A stretch of DNA of 64,000 nucleotides from an uncultured bacterium (GTDB lineage: Bacteria > Cyanobacteriota > Vampirovibrionia > Gastranaerophilales > Gastranaerophilaceae). The stretch is from assembly GCA_949294335.1 (NCBI GenBank), contig CASFGO010000029.1, forward strand, positions 1-64,000, given 5' to 3'. The position numbers and the translations under genes were made by a program. Below, in pieces: positions 1-8,173 of this stretch. The notes under the pieces were generated by a model. That model ran no database searches, was not told where the DNA came from, and worked only from the letters and a program-made list of their open reading frames with translations. Within the stretch, counting starts at the first letter, position 1; each line of letters opens with the position of its first letter.

Positions 1-105
1 GGCAAAAATGTATGTCACTAAAACAATGAAATGAGTCCAAGCTTCCTCTCTTAAAGAGTCATATTTTTTGAACATATTTATAATTATATGTAGGACTTTG
101 TTCAT
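1..105 (-). CDS. possible 5' end of a gene cut by the window edge
   Basis: On the - strand an ATG at 105 opens a frame of 35 codons that is still open at position 1. It begins MNKVLHIIINMFKK and its last visible part is hydrophobic (THFIVLVTYIFA), as in the first membrane segment of an integral membrane protein. No Shine-Dalgarno sequence is visible before it, but several genes here (for example nadK) also lack one. A second Met at codon 11 is an alternative start. The family cannot be recognised from this much. The next 120 bases, up to the tRNA promoter, show no gene. Confidence 0.3.
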   Translation of the reverse strand, partial: MNKVLHIIINMFKKYDSLREEAWTHFIVLVTYIFA

Positions 106-226
106 AATATACATATTACATTGCTTGTACTTAATGTCAATCTATATATTTTCAGTTATTTTTATATGGCAGATATAAGTTAAGACAATAGTTAAGAAAT
201 AAGATAAACTTTTTTTACAAAATTGC

Positions 227-259
227 TTGACATTAAATCTTGTTTTGTTACTATATACT
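227..259 (+). promoter_or_regulatory. promoter of tRNA-Glu
   Basis: A consensus -35 box TTGACA lies at 227-232. Candidate -10 boxes follow: TACTAT at 249-254 with a 16-bp spacer, or TATACT at 254-259 with a long 21-bp spacer. The tRNA begins at 270, at the expected distance. The -35 is seen directly; the choice of -10 is uncertain. Confidence 0.55.
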
Positions 260-269
260 TATGTCACAA

Positions 270-345
270 GCCCCCATCGTCTAGAGGCCTAGGACAACAC
301 CCTTTCACGGTGTAGACAGCGATTCGAATTCGCTTGGGGGTACCA
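270..345 (+). tRNA. tRNA-Glu (anticodon UUC)
   Basis: The sequence folds as a full cloverleaf of 76 nt with a genomically encoded CCA (343-345). The acceptor stem is GCCCCCA against TGGGGGT, so the first pair is G1:U72. The anticodon loop is CTTTCAC with anticodon TTC. The T stem is AGCGA/TCGCT around loop TTCGAAT, which gives an A53:U61 pair. G1:U72 and A53:U61 are typical of plastid and cyanobacterial tRNA-Glu, the tRNA that also feeds tetrapyrrole synthesis through glutamyl-tRNA reductase. The gene is monocistronic, with its own promoter and a strong terminator. Confidence 0.97.
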
Positions 346-353
346 TATAAAAA

Positions 354-380
354 AAGAACACCATCTAGGTGTTCTTTTTT
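354..380 (+). terminator. terminator after tRNA-Glu
   Basis: The arms AAGAACACC and GGTGTTCTT form a 9-bp stem around loop ATCTA, followed by a run of Ts. A run of As in front makes it potentially bidirectional. Confidence 0.9.
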
Positions 381-427
381 TATATGGGAGTAAATTAATT
401 ATCAAATTTTGTTTACTGATTTTTTAT

Positions 428-449
428 GAGCCTTTATGGGCTCTTTTTT
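428..449 (+). terminator. small hairpin plus T-run before the fibre-like gene
   Basis: GAGCC and GGCTC pair around TTTATG and six Ts follow. The hairpin covers the upstream in-frame ATG at 426, which argues against that ATG as a translation start and for the one at 480. Confidence 0.55.
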
Positions 450-479
450 GTTGTTACATTTTATAGAAAGGAACTTTTT

Positions 480-1649
480 ATGGTGAACATGTCTTCTAAT
501 AACACGAAAGAAAATAATCGTGTTACTATTTCTAACAACCAAGCAAAATATTATTCTGATGTTGCGCTTGGTTATGCTAATCAGGCTAAAATCTATGCTG
601 ATTCGGCTAAACTTGCTGAATCTAATGTGGATTTATTGCTTGATAATACTAATTTTACAACTGTTGTAGAAAATATGGATAATATTAATACAGTTGCTGA
701 AAATATTAATAATTTGGGTGATTTATCTACTTCTTGGGGTAATATTTCAGGTGATATTTCTAATCAAGCAGATTTGCAAACAAAATTAAATGAGAAAGTT
801 AATTCTTCTGATTTATCAACTGTTGCAACAAGTGGGAGTTACAATGATTTGTCTAACAAACCAACAATCCCCGATGTTTCAAATTTAGCTACAAAAACAG
901 AATTATCTGCCAAAGCGAATACATCAGATTTATCAGCAGTTGCAACAAGTGGGAGTTACAATGATTTGTCTAACAAACCAACAATCCCCGATGTTTCAAA
1001 TTTAGCTACAAAAACAGAATTATCTGCTAAAGCGAATACGTCAGATTTATCAGCTGTTGCAACAAGTGGTAGTTACAATGATTTATCTGATAAACCAACA
1101 ATCCCAACATTACCTTCTAACATAACTACTCAAGGAAACACTTTTAATGGTGCTAATCAACTTGTAAAACTTACTTCTGATGGAAAATTACCTGCAATTG
1201 ACGGAAGTTTACTAACTGGTATAACTTCATCTTCTGGAACTTCTCAGGGAGAAAATTTAGTTGTTTTAGAAAGCGTTTCAGGTGACCAATTAGTTGAATT
1301 TGGGAATAAGTATATTATAAATCCTAACGGTGATATCAATATTATGATTGATACTACAGGACTCTTATCACCTTTTTATCAAGAAATAAAAATTAAATTA
1401 ATTTTATCTTCTGTATATAATGTTGGTCTAAAATTTTCAGGAGGTGCAGATATTGATAATTATTTTAATGATACTGCGCCATCATTTACTACTTCAGGAA
1501 CTTATGATGTAACATTACAAGGTTATACAAATGGTAGTACTGGAGGTATAAATTTAGTTGTTGGTTCTATAAGAACAGGCGATTATGATGCTGGTGGATT
1601 AAGTGGTGGTGATGGTGGATATGGTGGTGGTCGTGGTGATAGAGAATAG
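480..1649 (+). CDS. repeat-containing, phage-tail-fibre-like protein
   Basis: The 389-residue protein has no enzyme motif. Its N-terminal part (YYSDVALGYANQAK...) resembles the helical shaft start of phage tail-fibre and collar proteins. Three tandem 39-residue repeats built on the motif SGSYNDLSNKPTIP follow. The rest is a Ser/Thr/Gly-rich beta-type region ending in a glycine-rich tail (GGDGGYGGGRGDRE). A role as a fibrous surface protein or phage remnant is inference from composition. I chose the ATG at 480 because AGAAAGGAAC lies just upstream; the earlier in-frame ATG at 426 sits inside a terminator-like hairpin. No other phage gene is next to it, so it stands as an isolated cargo-type gene beside a tRNA. 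Confidence 0.75.
   Translation: MVNMSSNNTKENNRVTISNNQAKYYSDVALGYANQAKIYADSAKLAESNVDLLLDNTNFTTVVENMDNINTVAENINNLGDLSTSWGNISGDISNQADLQTKLNEKVNSSDLSTVATSGSYNDLSNKPTIPDVSNLATKTELSAKANTSDLSAVATSGSYNDLSNKPTIPDVSNLATKTELSAKANTSDLSAVATSGSYNDLSDKPTIPTLPSNITTQGNTFNGANQLVKLTSDGKLPAIDGSLLTGITSSSGTSQGENLVVLESVSGDQLVEFGNKYIINPNGDINIMIDTTGLLSPFYQEIKIKLILSSVYNVGLKFSGGADIDNYFNDTAPSFTTSGTYDVTLQGYTNGSTGGINLVVGSIRTGDYDAGGLSGGDGGYGGGRGDRE
810..1105 (+). repeat. three tandem copies of a 117-bp coding repeat
   Basis: Copies begin at 810, 927 and 1044, exactly 117 bp (39 codons) apart; the third is partial. The first two differ at only a few bases. The third has more synonymous and nonsynonymous changes (for example SDKPTIP for SNKPTIP). 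Such near-identity at the DNA level suggests recent duplication, and the copy number could change by recombination without a frameshift. Confidence 0.9.
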
Positions 1650-1654
1650 ATAAA

Positions 1655-2443
1655 TTATATTGTACTAACGGGAGAAATTCCCCAGTGTAGTTTATTTCTT
1701 AATATTGAATAAAAGTCATCATCTGTTAAAAATGCTAATTTAGCTTTTTTATCTGATGCTTCAATATTAAATTCTTTTATTTTATCACTATATTCTTGTC
1801 CATCAATTGCCACATTTAACAGTTCATCCATTGAGCTTATTGTTATTTTTTCATTTGCTGGAATAACAAGTGGCCTAGCAGTTAGTGTATGTGGACATAT
1901 TGGAACGATTACTATGCAATCAATATCTGGGGATAAAATTGGGCCACCTGCTGATAATCCATATGCAGTTGAACCTGTTGGCGTTGAAATTATTATTCCA
2001 TCTGCAATATAATCGCATACAAATTTATCATTGATTTTTAATGAAAATTTTGAAGTTCTGGTTGCTGAACTACCTTTTACAACAAAATCATTTAATGCTA
2101 CAAATTTTTCTGATTTTAGCATTAGTCGCTCTTGAACCTTGTATGTTTGATTTTTAATACATTGAATTACTCTATTTATATCATTTGTTCCTGATTGAGA
2201 TAGAAAACCTAAACGACCTAAATTTATTCCTAATATTGGTGTTCCATAGTTTGCGTAATATCGGGCTGTTTTTAAAATTGTCCCATCACCGCCTATTACG
2301 CATATAAAATCATAACCTCCTTTCAAGTTATCTACATTGATAACTTCATACTCTAAAGCGTTCTTTTGAAGTTCTTCTGTGAACTTTGAAAGAACGTTTT
2401 TCGTATTGGATACATTATGATTTATTACTAATGCAATTCTCAT
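1655..2443 (-). CDS. nadK: NAD kinase
   Basis: The enzyme phosphorylates NAD to NADP with ATP. The 262-residue length is normal for the compact bacterial family. The diagnostic GGDGT motif is at residues 51-55, followed by LGRLGFL, the NDFVV segment and the GSTAYGLSAGGP motif that binds NAD. The cytoplasmic product supplies NADPH for biosynthesis and redox defence. The ATG at 2443 has no obvious Shine-Dalgarno sequence, but the N-terminus MRIALVINHN is the expected first beta strand. It lies 28 bp downstream of an unknown gene on the same strand and may be co-transcribed with it. Confidence 0.95.
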   Translation of the reverse strand: MRIALVINHNVSNTKNVLSKFTEELQKNALEYEVINVDNLKGGYDFICVIGGDGTILKTARYYANYGTPILGINLGRLGFLSQSGTNDINRVIQCIKNQTYKVQERLMLKSEKFVALNDFVVKGSSATRTSKFSLKINDKFVCDYIADGIIISTPTGSTAYGLSAGGPILSPDIDCIVIVPICPHTLTARPLVIPANEKITISSMDELLNVAIDGQEYSDKIKEFNIEASDKKAKLAFLTDDDFYSILRNKLHWGISPVSTI

Positions 2444-2471
2444 AAATGTATTATATATAAATAATTATAAA

Positions 2472-3038
2472 CTATGCAAGTATATGAATATTTTTAGGGT
2501 CTTCAAATATAAATGGATTCCCTGTTTCATTTATTGCTTCTGGTAAACCAATATCTTTCCCATCTGCATCAATTGCTACACGCATATTACCTAAAATAGG
2601 ATGATGCATATATCGATAATTAGTTTGATCTTGTGATGCAAATAACTTTGTTGCTTCCTGATGCAAATTTTGGAATTTGGTGTCTCTGCGAATCTGGCCT
2701 GTAAAAGCATTTTTTATTGAATTTGAGTTAGATAATACATTAGTTAAATTATAACTATCACCATTATCATTAGTTCTAAACATATCTGGTTTATTTAAAC
2801 CTGACATGTAGTTTTTAATATAACTAGTAGGAACTGTTGAATTTTCTGAGTCATAACCTTTTGGTTTTTCAGCAGTTTCTGATTGTGTTGTTTGTTGAAC
2901 TGTAGTATTTTCAACATTTGTCATATCTACATTGTTTACAGTAGGTTGACTTACAGGTTGAACACTTTCACTTATATTCGGATTTTGAACATAAGCTGTG
3001 CTTTGTAAATTAGATGTATTTGCTGCTGAACTATCCAT
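2472..3038 (-). CDS. hypothetical protein, Ser/Thr/Gln-rich N-terminus
   Basis: This 188-residue protein is not recognised. Residues 1-70 are low-complexity (Asn, Ser, Thr, Gln, Val) and probably disordered. The C-terminal 90 residues look folded (TKFQNLHQEATKLFASQ, HHPILGNMRVAIDADGKDIG). There is no signal peptide or membrane segment. It reads in the same direction as nadK, 28 bp away. Codon use matches the neighbours, so it is probably a real, lineage-restricted gene. Confidence 0.7.
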   Translation of the reverse strand: MDSSAANTSNLQSTAYVQNPNISESVQPVSQPTVNNVDMTNVENTTVQQTTQSETAEKPKGYDSENSTVPTSYIKNYMSGLNKPDMFRTNDNGDSYNLTNVLSNSNSIKNAFTGQIRRDTKFQNLHQEATKLFASQDQTNYRYMHHPILGNMRVAIDADGKDIGLPEAINETGNPFIFEDPKNIHILA

Positions 3039-3096
3039 ATCTATATAAAGTATATATAGAATATATAATTGACATGTTTGTAAAGGATTGTAACAA

Positions 3097-4293
3097 CTAG
3101 CTGTTTGCTTCTACAAATTCATCTACACTGTCTAATAATCCTAATGATGTCGAAAATACTTGTGAATGGAATAGTACAGAAGTTGATGAGTATATTTTTC
3201 TTCTTAAAAAGTCCATTTTATATCTTTGGATTAATGTTTCTAGTGTGTAATCAGATTCTAATTCTTTGTTAATTACATCCATAAAGTTTTGATATTTTGA
3301 TGCAACTCGTTTTAGTAAACTGTCTGATACTGAATCATTATTTAATAAGTAATTTATACATTCTTTTTTATTTTCTACTTTTTCTCCATCTTCAAAAATC
3401 ATGCAGAATGTTTTATAAAATGGAATTGTATAGATACCAAATTCTTTATCCATAATTATTCCAACATCGTATGTTTCTTTGTGAGATGAAAATCCGCCAA
3501 GAGAATTTTCGATAAAGTTGCTATAATCATTATTTAGTTCTTTTATTTCAAAGAATTTGAAGGTTTCAATTGGTTTAATTGCTTCTTCTAAATTAAAGTC
3601 TTCTTGAGCTTCATCTTCGCTTAGTTGACCAATTATTGAATCCGCATATTTGTTTGTGGTTATAATTTCATCTGTTTTATATATATCAATAAATTTGTCA
3701 TAAGTTTCTTGTATTGTGTTTTTAATTTCATTTTCTTTTTCTTCATTATCTTGGTATACAAGCCAAGGTGCTTGAACAATTCTTACTACTGCATATCTTG
3801 TTGCATCTTCCTCACTTGAGGATGATAAAACATTATCAATACCTATTAAGTAGTATTCATTTTCTAGTTTGAAAATTCTTGCAACAATAAATTCGCCCAT
3901 ACCTATTCCTCTAAAATTTGTCATTTTAGTTAGGGATAGGACTTCATATTCTTTTTCGTTAGTTAGGTTATATAATTTAAAACCATTTTTTAAAATCCTT
4001 TTGATTTTAAATATTGAGTATTGTGCATTAAGAAAACTTTCTGCAATATTTTTTTTAGTTGAATTTCCGCGTTCATTGTATAATTCAATAATATTTTTAG
4101 CGGGTTCTCCTATATAACGCTCGAAAACATATGGAATAAATAGTTTTTCCATTTGGGTTGATGTTGCATTCATTGCTCCCATTGTTGATAAGTATTCTTC
4201 AAAGTCAGGTTTTATTTCTTCATCTTCTTGAACAAATCTAAATATGTCTTTTAAAACTTCATTTATTCCTATAATTTTTTCTATTGCGTTCAT
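3097..4293 (-). CDS. hypothetical protein, 398 residues, possible SEC-C-type barrel segment
   Basis: The protein is acidic and mostly helical, without signal peptide or membrane segments. Residues about 90-165 (FKIKRILKNGFKLYNLTN, then MGEFIVARIFKLENEYYLIG) resemble the small beta-barrel segment seen in some bacterial proteins linked with SEC-C zinc motifs, but no such zinc motif is present. This resemblance is weak inference. The start is supported by AGGAGAG just upstream of the ATG at 4293. The function is unknown. The small frame on the opposite strand inside it is a shadow. Confidence 0.75.
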   Translation of the reverse strand: MNAIEKIIGINEVLKDIFRFVQEDEEIKPDFEEYLSTMGAMNATSTQMEKLFIPYVFERYIGEPAKNIIELYNERGNSTKKNIAESFLNAQYSIFKIKRILKNGFKLYNLTNEKEYEVLSLTKMTNFRGIGMGEFIVARIFKLENEYYLIGIDNVLSSSSEEDATRYAVVRIVQAPWLVYQDNEEKENEIKNTIQETYDKFIDIYKTDEIITTNKYADSIIGQLSEDEAQEDFNLEEAIKPIETFKFFEIKELNNDYSNFIENSLGGFSSHKETYDVGIIMDKEFGIYTIPFYKTFCMIFEDGEKVENKKECINYLLNNDSVSDSLLKRVASKYQNFMDVINKELESDYTLETLIQRYKMDFLRRKIYSSTSVLFHSQVFSTSLGLLDSVDEFVEANS

Positions 4294-4411
4294 TTTTCTC
4301 TCCTATTTTGATTTTAAAGATACAATAACTTTATAATAATCTCAATACTCGTAATGGATTAATATAACTATATATATTGTGAGAATTTGAATTTTTAGTT
4401 ATAATCATTTT

Positions 4412-5095
4412 ATGGATAAAGATGCTAGAAAATCTCGTACTCGGTATTTTAGAGAATTTGAATTACTTATCTGGTTATTAATTATACTAGCGTTTTCTGT
4501 TTTTTCTTATTTTATTTTTAAATCATCCCAAAATACTTATCAATTATATAATATATTTATGGCTGATGTCGATGGTTTAATTGTAGGTTCGCCTGTTAAC
4601 CTTATGGGTGTTCCTGTCGGTTATGTGAAAACTCTTAAAATAGTTAATGATGATGAAATTTTTGTAAGATTTGTTATAAAAGATAAATCAGTTAAGCTTC
4701 CTAAAGGTACTATTGCTAATGTAGAATTCACAGGGCTTGGAGGTTCAAAATCAATAGAACTTTATCCGCCTAATAAAGATTATGTTCAACAATATGGATT
4801 AGATGCTGATGATTATATTATTGTTTCAAGAACTAATCGTTTAAGAGATTGTTGGTCTTTATTATATCAAATGTTTGGGAAAATTGGCTCAATTACATAT
4901 AAAATTTCTTCTTTTGGAGAAGATTTAAAAAATTCTGATTTACAAGATGATACTCAAGAAACTCAAAAAGATGTAAATAATTTTCTTGAATTTTCTAATA
5001 ATTGGGTTGATAATGTACAAAAAGATATTAACAATTATAAAAATAAAATGGACGATATAAAGAAAGGGAATAAGGATAATAATCATGCTGAATGA
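4412..5095 (+). CDS. MCE/MlaD-domain lipid-transport-type protein
   Basis: The 227-residue protein has one N-terminal transmembrane helix (about residues 18-36). An MCE domain follows (DVDGLIVGSPVNLMGVPVG, then VEFTGLGGSKSIELYPP). The C-terminal 70 residues are charged and helical. MCE proteins bind lipids in the periplasm as substrate-binding parts of MlaFEDB-type ABC systems, and cyanobacterial and plastid homologues exist (TGD2). No permease or ATPase partner is adjacent here. The last codons overlap the start of upp by 11 bases, so the gene sits in an operon with nucleotide salvage genes; this is probably not a functional link. Confidence 0.88.
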   Translation: MDKDARKSRTRYFREFELLIWLLIILAFSVFSYFIFKSSQNTYQLYNIFMADVDGLIVGSPVNLMGVPVGYVKTLKIVNDDEIFVRFVIKDKSVKLPKGTIANVEFTGLGGSKSIELYPPNKDYVQQYGLDADDYIIVSRTNRLRDCWSLLYQMFGKIGSITYKISSFGEDLKNSDLQDDTQETQKDVNNFLEFSNNWVDNVQKDINNYKNKMDDIKKGNKDNNHAE

Positions 5096-5741
5096 AAATG
5101 TAAAATTGATAACTAATCCTGTTATCTGTCAAAGTTTATGTACGATGAGAGATAAGGATAATGATTCTCAAAGTGTAAGAATCGCTGCTCGTAAAATTAC
5201 CAGAGCTCTTTTATATGAGGCTTCTAAAAATCTTCCTTTAGTAGATAGAGAAGTTCATACCCCACTTAAAACATTTATGGCAAAAGATATTGATCCTGAT
5301 ATTAAAATCATTATTTCACCGATTTTAAGAGCAGGATTAATTTTTACTGATGAAGCTATTGATATTCTACCTGATGCTTGTATCAGGCATATTGGTATGT
5401 ATCGTGATGAAAAAACTTTGAAACCGGTTTGGTATTATAATAAAGTTCCTATGGCTACACCTGATCCTAAAAAATTCTATGTATATATAACTGATCCAAT
5501 GTTAGCAACAGGGAATTCTTTGTTAGAAGCTATAAGATTATATGCAGAAAAAGGAATCCCTCAAAAGAATATTAAATGTATTTGTATATTTGCTGCTCCT
5601 CAAGGGATTGAACTTATTCATAGTGAATTCCCTGATGTAGAAATTACAGTTGCTGCGGTTGATGAATGTATAAATGAAAAAGGTTATATCGTACCTGGTA
5701 TGGGTGATGCAGGTGATAGAATCTTTAATACAGTAGAGTAG
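5085..5741 (+). CDS. upp: uracil phosphoribosyltransferase
   Basis: The enzyme makes UMP from uracil and PRPP (pyrimidine salvage). The 218-residue length fits the family (about 208-210). The PRPP-binding loop reads YITDPMLATGNSLLEAI, the ISPILRAGL segment is conserved, and the C-terminal uracil-binding motif is GMGDAGDRIFNT. The start ATG lies inside the end of the upstream MCE gene, preceded by AAGGAT, so translation is probably coupled. deoB follows after 14 bases, making a salvage operon for bases and deoxyribose phosphate. Confidence 0.96.
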   Translation: MLNENVKLITNPVICQSLCTMRDKDNDSQSVRIAARKITRALLYEASKNLPLVDREVHTPLKTFMAKDIDPDIKIIISPILRAGLIFTDEAIDILPDACIRHIGMYRDEKTLKPVWYYNKVPMATPDPKKFYVYITDPMLATGNSLLEAIRLYAEKGIPQKNIKCICIFAAPQGIELIHSEFPDVEITVAAVDECINEKGYIVPGMGDAGDRIFNTVE

Positions 5742-5755
5742 GGAAAGGATAAAAT

Positions 5756-6937
5756 ATGAAAAGAGCAATTGTTGTTGTTATTGATTCAATGGGTATAGGT
5801 GCTATGCCTGATTGTGCTGAATTTAATGATATTCCTGAATGTAATACGTTAGCTAATATTTGTAAGTATAATAAAGGATTGAATTTACCTAATATGGCTA
5901 AGTTAGGTTTAGGTAATATCCAAGATTTTGAGGGTGTTCCGAAAGAAACTAATCCAATAGGACAGTATGGAACGTTACAAGAAAAATCAAAAGGTAAAGA
6001 TACTACAACAGGTCATTGGGAAATTGCTGATTTAGTTTCTGAAAAACCTTTTGCAACTTTTCCAAATGGTTTTCCTGAAAAATTGGTTAATGATTTCATT
6101 AATGAAACAAAATGTGGTGGGATTTTAGCTAATTGTCCTGCAAGTGGTACTGCTATTATTGAAAAACTTAATGATGAACATCATCAAACAAAATTCCCTA
6201 TTGTTTATACAAGTGCTGATAGTGTTTTTCAAATCGCTGTTGATACTGATATGATTCCATTAGAAACATTATATGAATGGTGTAGAATCGCAAGAAAACT
6301 TCTTGATGATGGTGGATATCATGTATCTAGAGTTATTGCTCGTCCATATAAAGTTATTGATGGAAAACCTACAAGAATAGGAAAAGATAGACGTGATTAT
6401 TCTGTTGAACCAACAGGAGAAACTGTTTTGGATAGAATTAAACAATCTGGCGGCGAAGTTATTGCGATTGGTAAAATTGAAGATATTTTCTCTAAAGCAG
6501 GTATAACTCATGCTATTCATACCGGTTCTAACAAAGAAGGTTTAGAATTAACTTTAAAAGCAATAAAAAATGAACTTGATTTGAATAGTATTAAATATGA
6601 ATCAACTCCAAAAGATTTTGTTCCAAATAAATCTTTAATATTTACTAATCTTGTTGATACTGATATGTTGTATGGACACAGAAATGATCCTGTTGGATAT
6701 GGACGTGCTGTAGAAGAAGTTGATGAATATGTAGGCAAAATTATTGATGCAATGAATGATGATGATTTGCTGGTAATTACAGCTGATCACGGTTGCGATC
6801 CTACTGTACCTGGTACAGACCATACTAGAGAATATGTCCCGGTACTTTATTATAGTAAAAATATTGAACCTAAGGATTTAGGATTAACCCTAGGGTTTGA
6901 TAATATTTCTAAAGAAATAGAAAAATGGATATTTTAA
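5756..6937 (+). CDS. deoB: phosphopentomutase
   Basis: The enzyme interconverts (deoxy)ribose 1-phosphate and 5-phosphate and links nucleoside breakdown to the pentose phosphate pathway. It belongs to the alkaline phosphatase superfamily. The 393-residue length is normal. Metal-binding segments are visible: VIDSMGIGAMPD at the N-terminus, DTTTGHWE with the catalytic Thr, and TADHGCDPTVPGTDHTREYVP near the C-terminus. AAAGGA precedes the ATG. It is the last gene of the MCE-upp-deoB transcript. Confidence 0.96.
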   Translation: MKRAIVVVIDSMGIGAMPDCAEFNDIPECNTLANICKYNKGLNLPNMAKLGLGNIQDFEGVPKETNPIGQYGTLQEKSKGKDTTTGHWEIADLVSEKPFATFPNGFPEKLVNDFINETKCGGILANCPASGTAIIEKLNDEHHQTKFPIVYTSADSVFQIAVDTDMIPLETLYEWCRIARKLLDDGGYHVSRVIARPYKVIDGKPTRIGKDRRDYSVEPTGETVLDRIKQSGGEVIAIGKIEDIFSKAGITHAIHTGSNKEGLELTLKAIKNELDLNSIKYESTPKDFVPNKSLIFTNLVDTDMLYGHRNDPVGYGRAVEEVDEYVGKIIDAMNDDDLLVITADHGCDPTVPGTDHTREYVPVLYYSKNIEPKDLGLTLGFDNISKEIEKWIF

Positions 6938-7015
6938 TATTTACATGTTTTTGTTATAATTAACTTGTTATTTAATTAACGTTTATTATAATTAACGATT
7001 AAAAAGGAGAAAGAA

Positions 7016-7192
7016 ATGAAAGTAACAGTTGAAGATTCTTGTATAGCTTGCGGCGCATGCGAATCAATTTGTGATGCAGTATTCAGTATTGATGATAAAG
7101 CAGTTGTTAACGAAGCAGCAGTTGCTGCTAACGAAGATGCTGTAAAAGAAGCTGCTGATGCATGCCCAGTTTCAGCTATCATTGTTGAATAA
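7016..7192 (+). CDS. small [4Fe-4S] ferredoxin
   Basis: This 58-residue protein begins MKVTVEDSCIACGAC. The cluster ligands are C9, C12, C15 (CxxCxxC) and C49 in a CP motif near the C-terminus; C19 is an extra cysteine. The arrangement matches monocluster ferredoxins such as the Thermotoga type (about 60 residues). It acts as a soluble low-potential electron carrier. AAGGAG stands 7 bases before the ATG. The gene is monocistronic with its own terminator. The long Ala-rich frame on the opposite strand is a shadow. Confidence 0.93.
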   Translation: MKVTVEDSCIACGACESICDAVFSIDDKAVVNEAAVAANEDAVKEAADACPVSAIIVE

Positions 7193-7210
7193 TTTTATTT
7201 AAAAAATAAA

Positions 7211-7243
7211 AAACACTCTGAATTAATTTTCAGGGTGTTTTTT
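7211..7243 (+). terminator. terminator after ferredoxin
   Basis: The arms at 7211-7222 and 7229-7240 form a 12-bp stem with one G-T pair, followed by a run of Ts. Confidence 0.88.
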
Positions 7244-7299
7244 ATTGTAAATATTGTTATCATTCCTAACAAAAAAAGTATATAGTTTGTTTTATATAA

Positions 7300-8115
7300 A
7301 TGAAGGTTAATTTCATGTATATAAATCAAAGTCAAAATCAAACTTATTATAATTTATCTAAACCAAATTTAAATTTTAAAGCTATACATTTGGCTCGTTA
7401 TCAATATGGGAAAAGTGATTTTTTGAATGTATATCAGCTTGAAAAGCGTGATTTACCTTTTATATCTAAATTTTCTAAAAATTTGAAGCAGTATTTTAAG
7501 GACAAGCAAATAAATGACTATTCCCGACAAGAAGTAATGAAAGAAGCATTTTCTGCTGCTGAAAAAATATTAAATTCTCCAAGGTCTATTAAAGGTAAAG
7601 CAAGGATATTTTTAGCTACAAAAGACTCAAATCCTTGTGGTATATTGATTGGAAATGTTTTAAAAATTTCAAAAGATAATAAATTAGCTTATTCAAGTCG
7701 TAAAAATCATGCCAGAAAAGAAACAGAGTTAGATTGGCTTGCAACTTGGAATCCTTTTTCAGATAAAAAGGTTAAAAATACCGGAAAAGTTTTAACAAAT
7801 GAGTTTTATAATACTTTGAAACAAGATGGATTTAAAGATGTATATGTTCGTTCTGAGGTCCCTGAATTATCTTATGCTGCTGAGTTTTATAGTAAAATGG
7901 GGTTTGAAGAATTACCAAGTGGACGTGAGAGTATTATCAAAAATTCTACAAATAATTATTTGATTGGAAATTTTGACGCTTCTGATGAAGATATTATTCC
8001 AATGGTTGCAACTCCTGAAAAAATAAAAATAGTTAAAAAATATATCGGTACAATTTTAAATAGAGAAAAACTAAATAATACTTCTGTATCATTAGATTCT
8101 CTTAAAATGAATTAA
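7300..8115 (+). CDS. putative GNAT-fold acetyltransferase-like protein
   Basis: The protein has 271 residues. The middle and C-terminal parts follow a GNAT layout: a beta strand with a Gly turn (ARIFLATKDSNPCGILIGNV), a helix in the place of the acetyl-CoA loop (NTGKVLTNEFYNTLKQDGF), a strand (DVYVRSE), and the typical AAEFYSKMGFEEL helix-turn. The acetyl-CoA pyrophosphate loop (Q/RxxGxG/A) is degenerate, so activity is uncertain. The N-terminal 25 residues are polar and end in NLNFKA. No neighbour gives a substrate. The assignment is fold-level inference. Confidence 0.6.
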   Translation: MKVNFMYINQSQNQTYYNLSKPNLNFKAIHLARYQYGKSDFLNVYQLEKRDLPFISKFSKNLKQYFKDKQINDYSRQEVMKEAFSAAEKILNSPRSIKGKARIFLATKDSNPCGILIGNVLKISKDNKLAYSSRKNHARKETELDWLATWNPFSDKKVKNTGKVLTNEFYNTLKQDGFKDVYVRSEVPELSYAAEFYSKMGFEELPSGRESIIKNSTNNYLIGNFDASDEDIIPMVATPEKIKIVKKYIGTILNREKLNNTSVSLDSLKMN

Positions 8116-8173
8116 TTTCTTTTTTATGTTATATTTTAACTAGCATAAAGGTATTTTAATTAGGAGACAATCT

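Noticed and set aside
426..479. Upstream ATG extension of the fibre-like gene
   Set aside because: The ATG at 426 lies in a terminator-like hairpin and has no ribosome site; the ATG at 480 has AGAAAGGAAC.
810..1105. CRISPR-like array
   Set aside because: The repeats are contiguous, 117 bp long and in coding frame, with no spacers; they are protein repeats.
6976..7182. Ala/Ser-rich frame opposite the ferredoxin
   Set aside because: It is the antisense of a ferredoxin gene with strong motif and ribosome-site support; its composition reflects the codons of the other strand.
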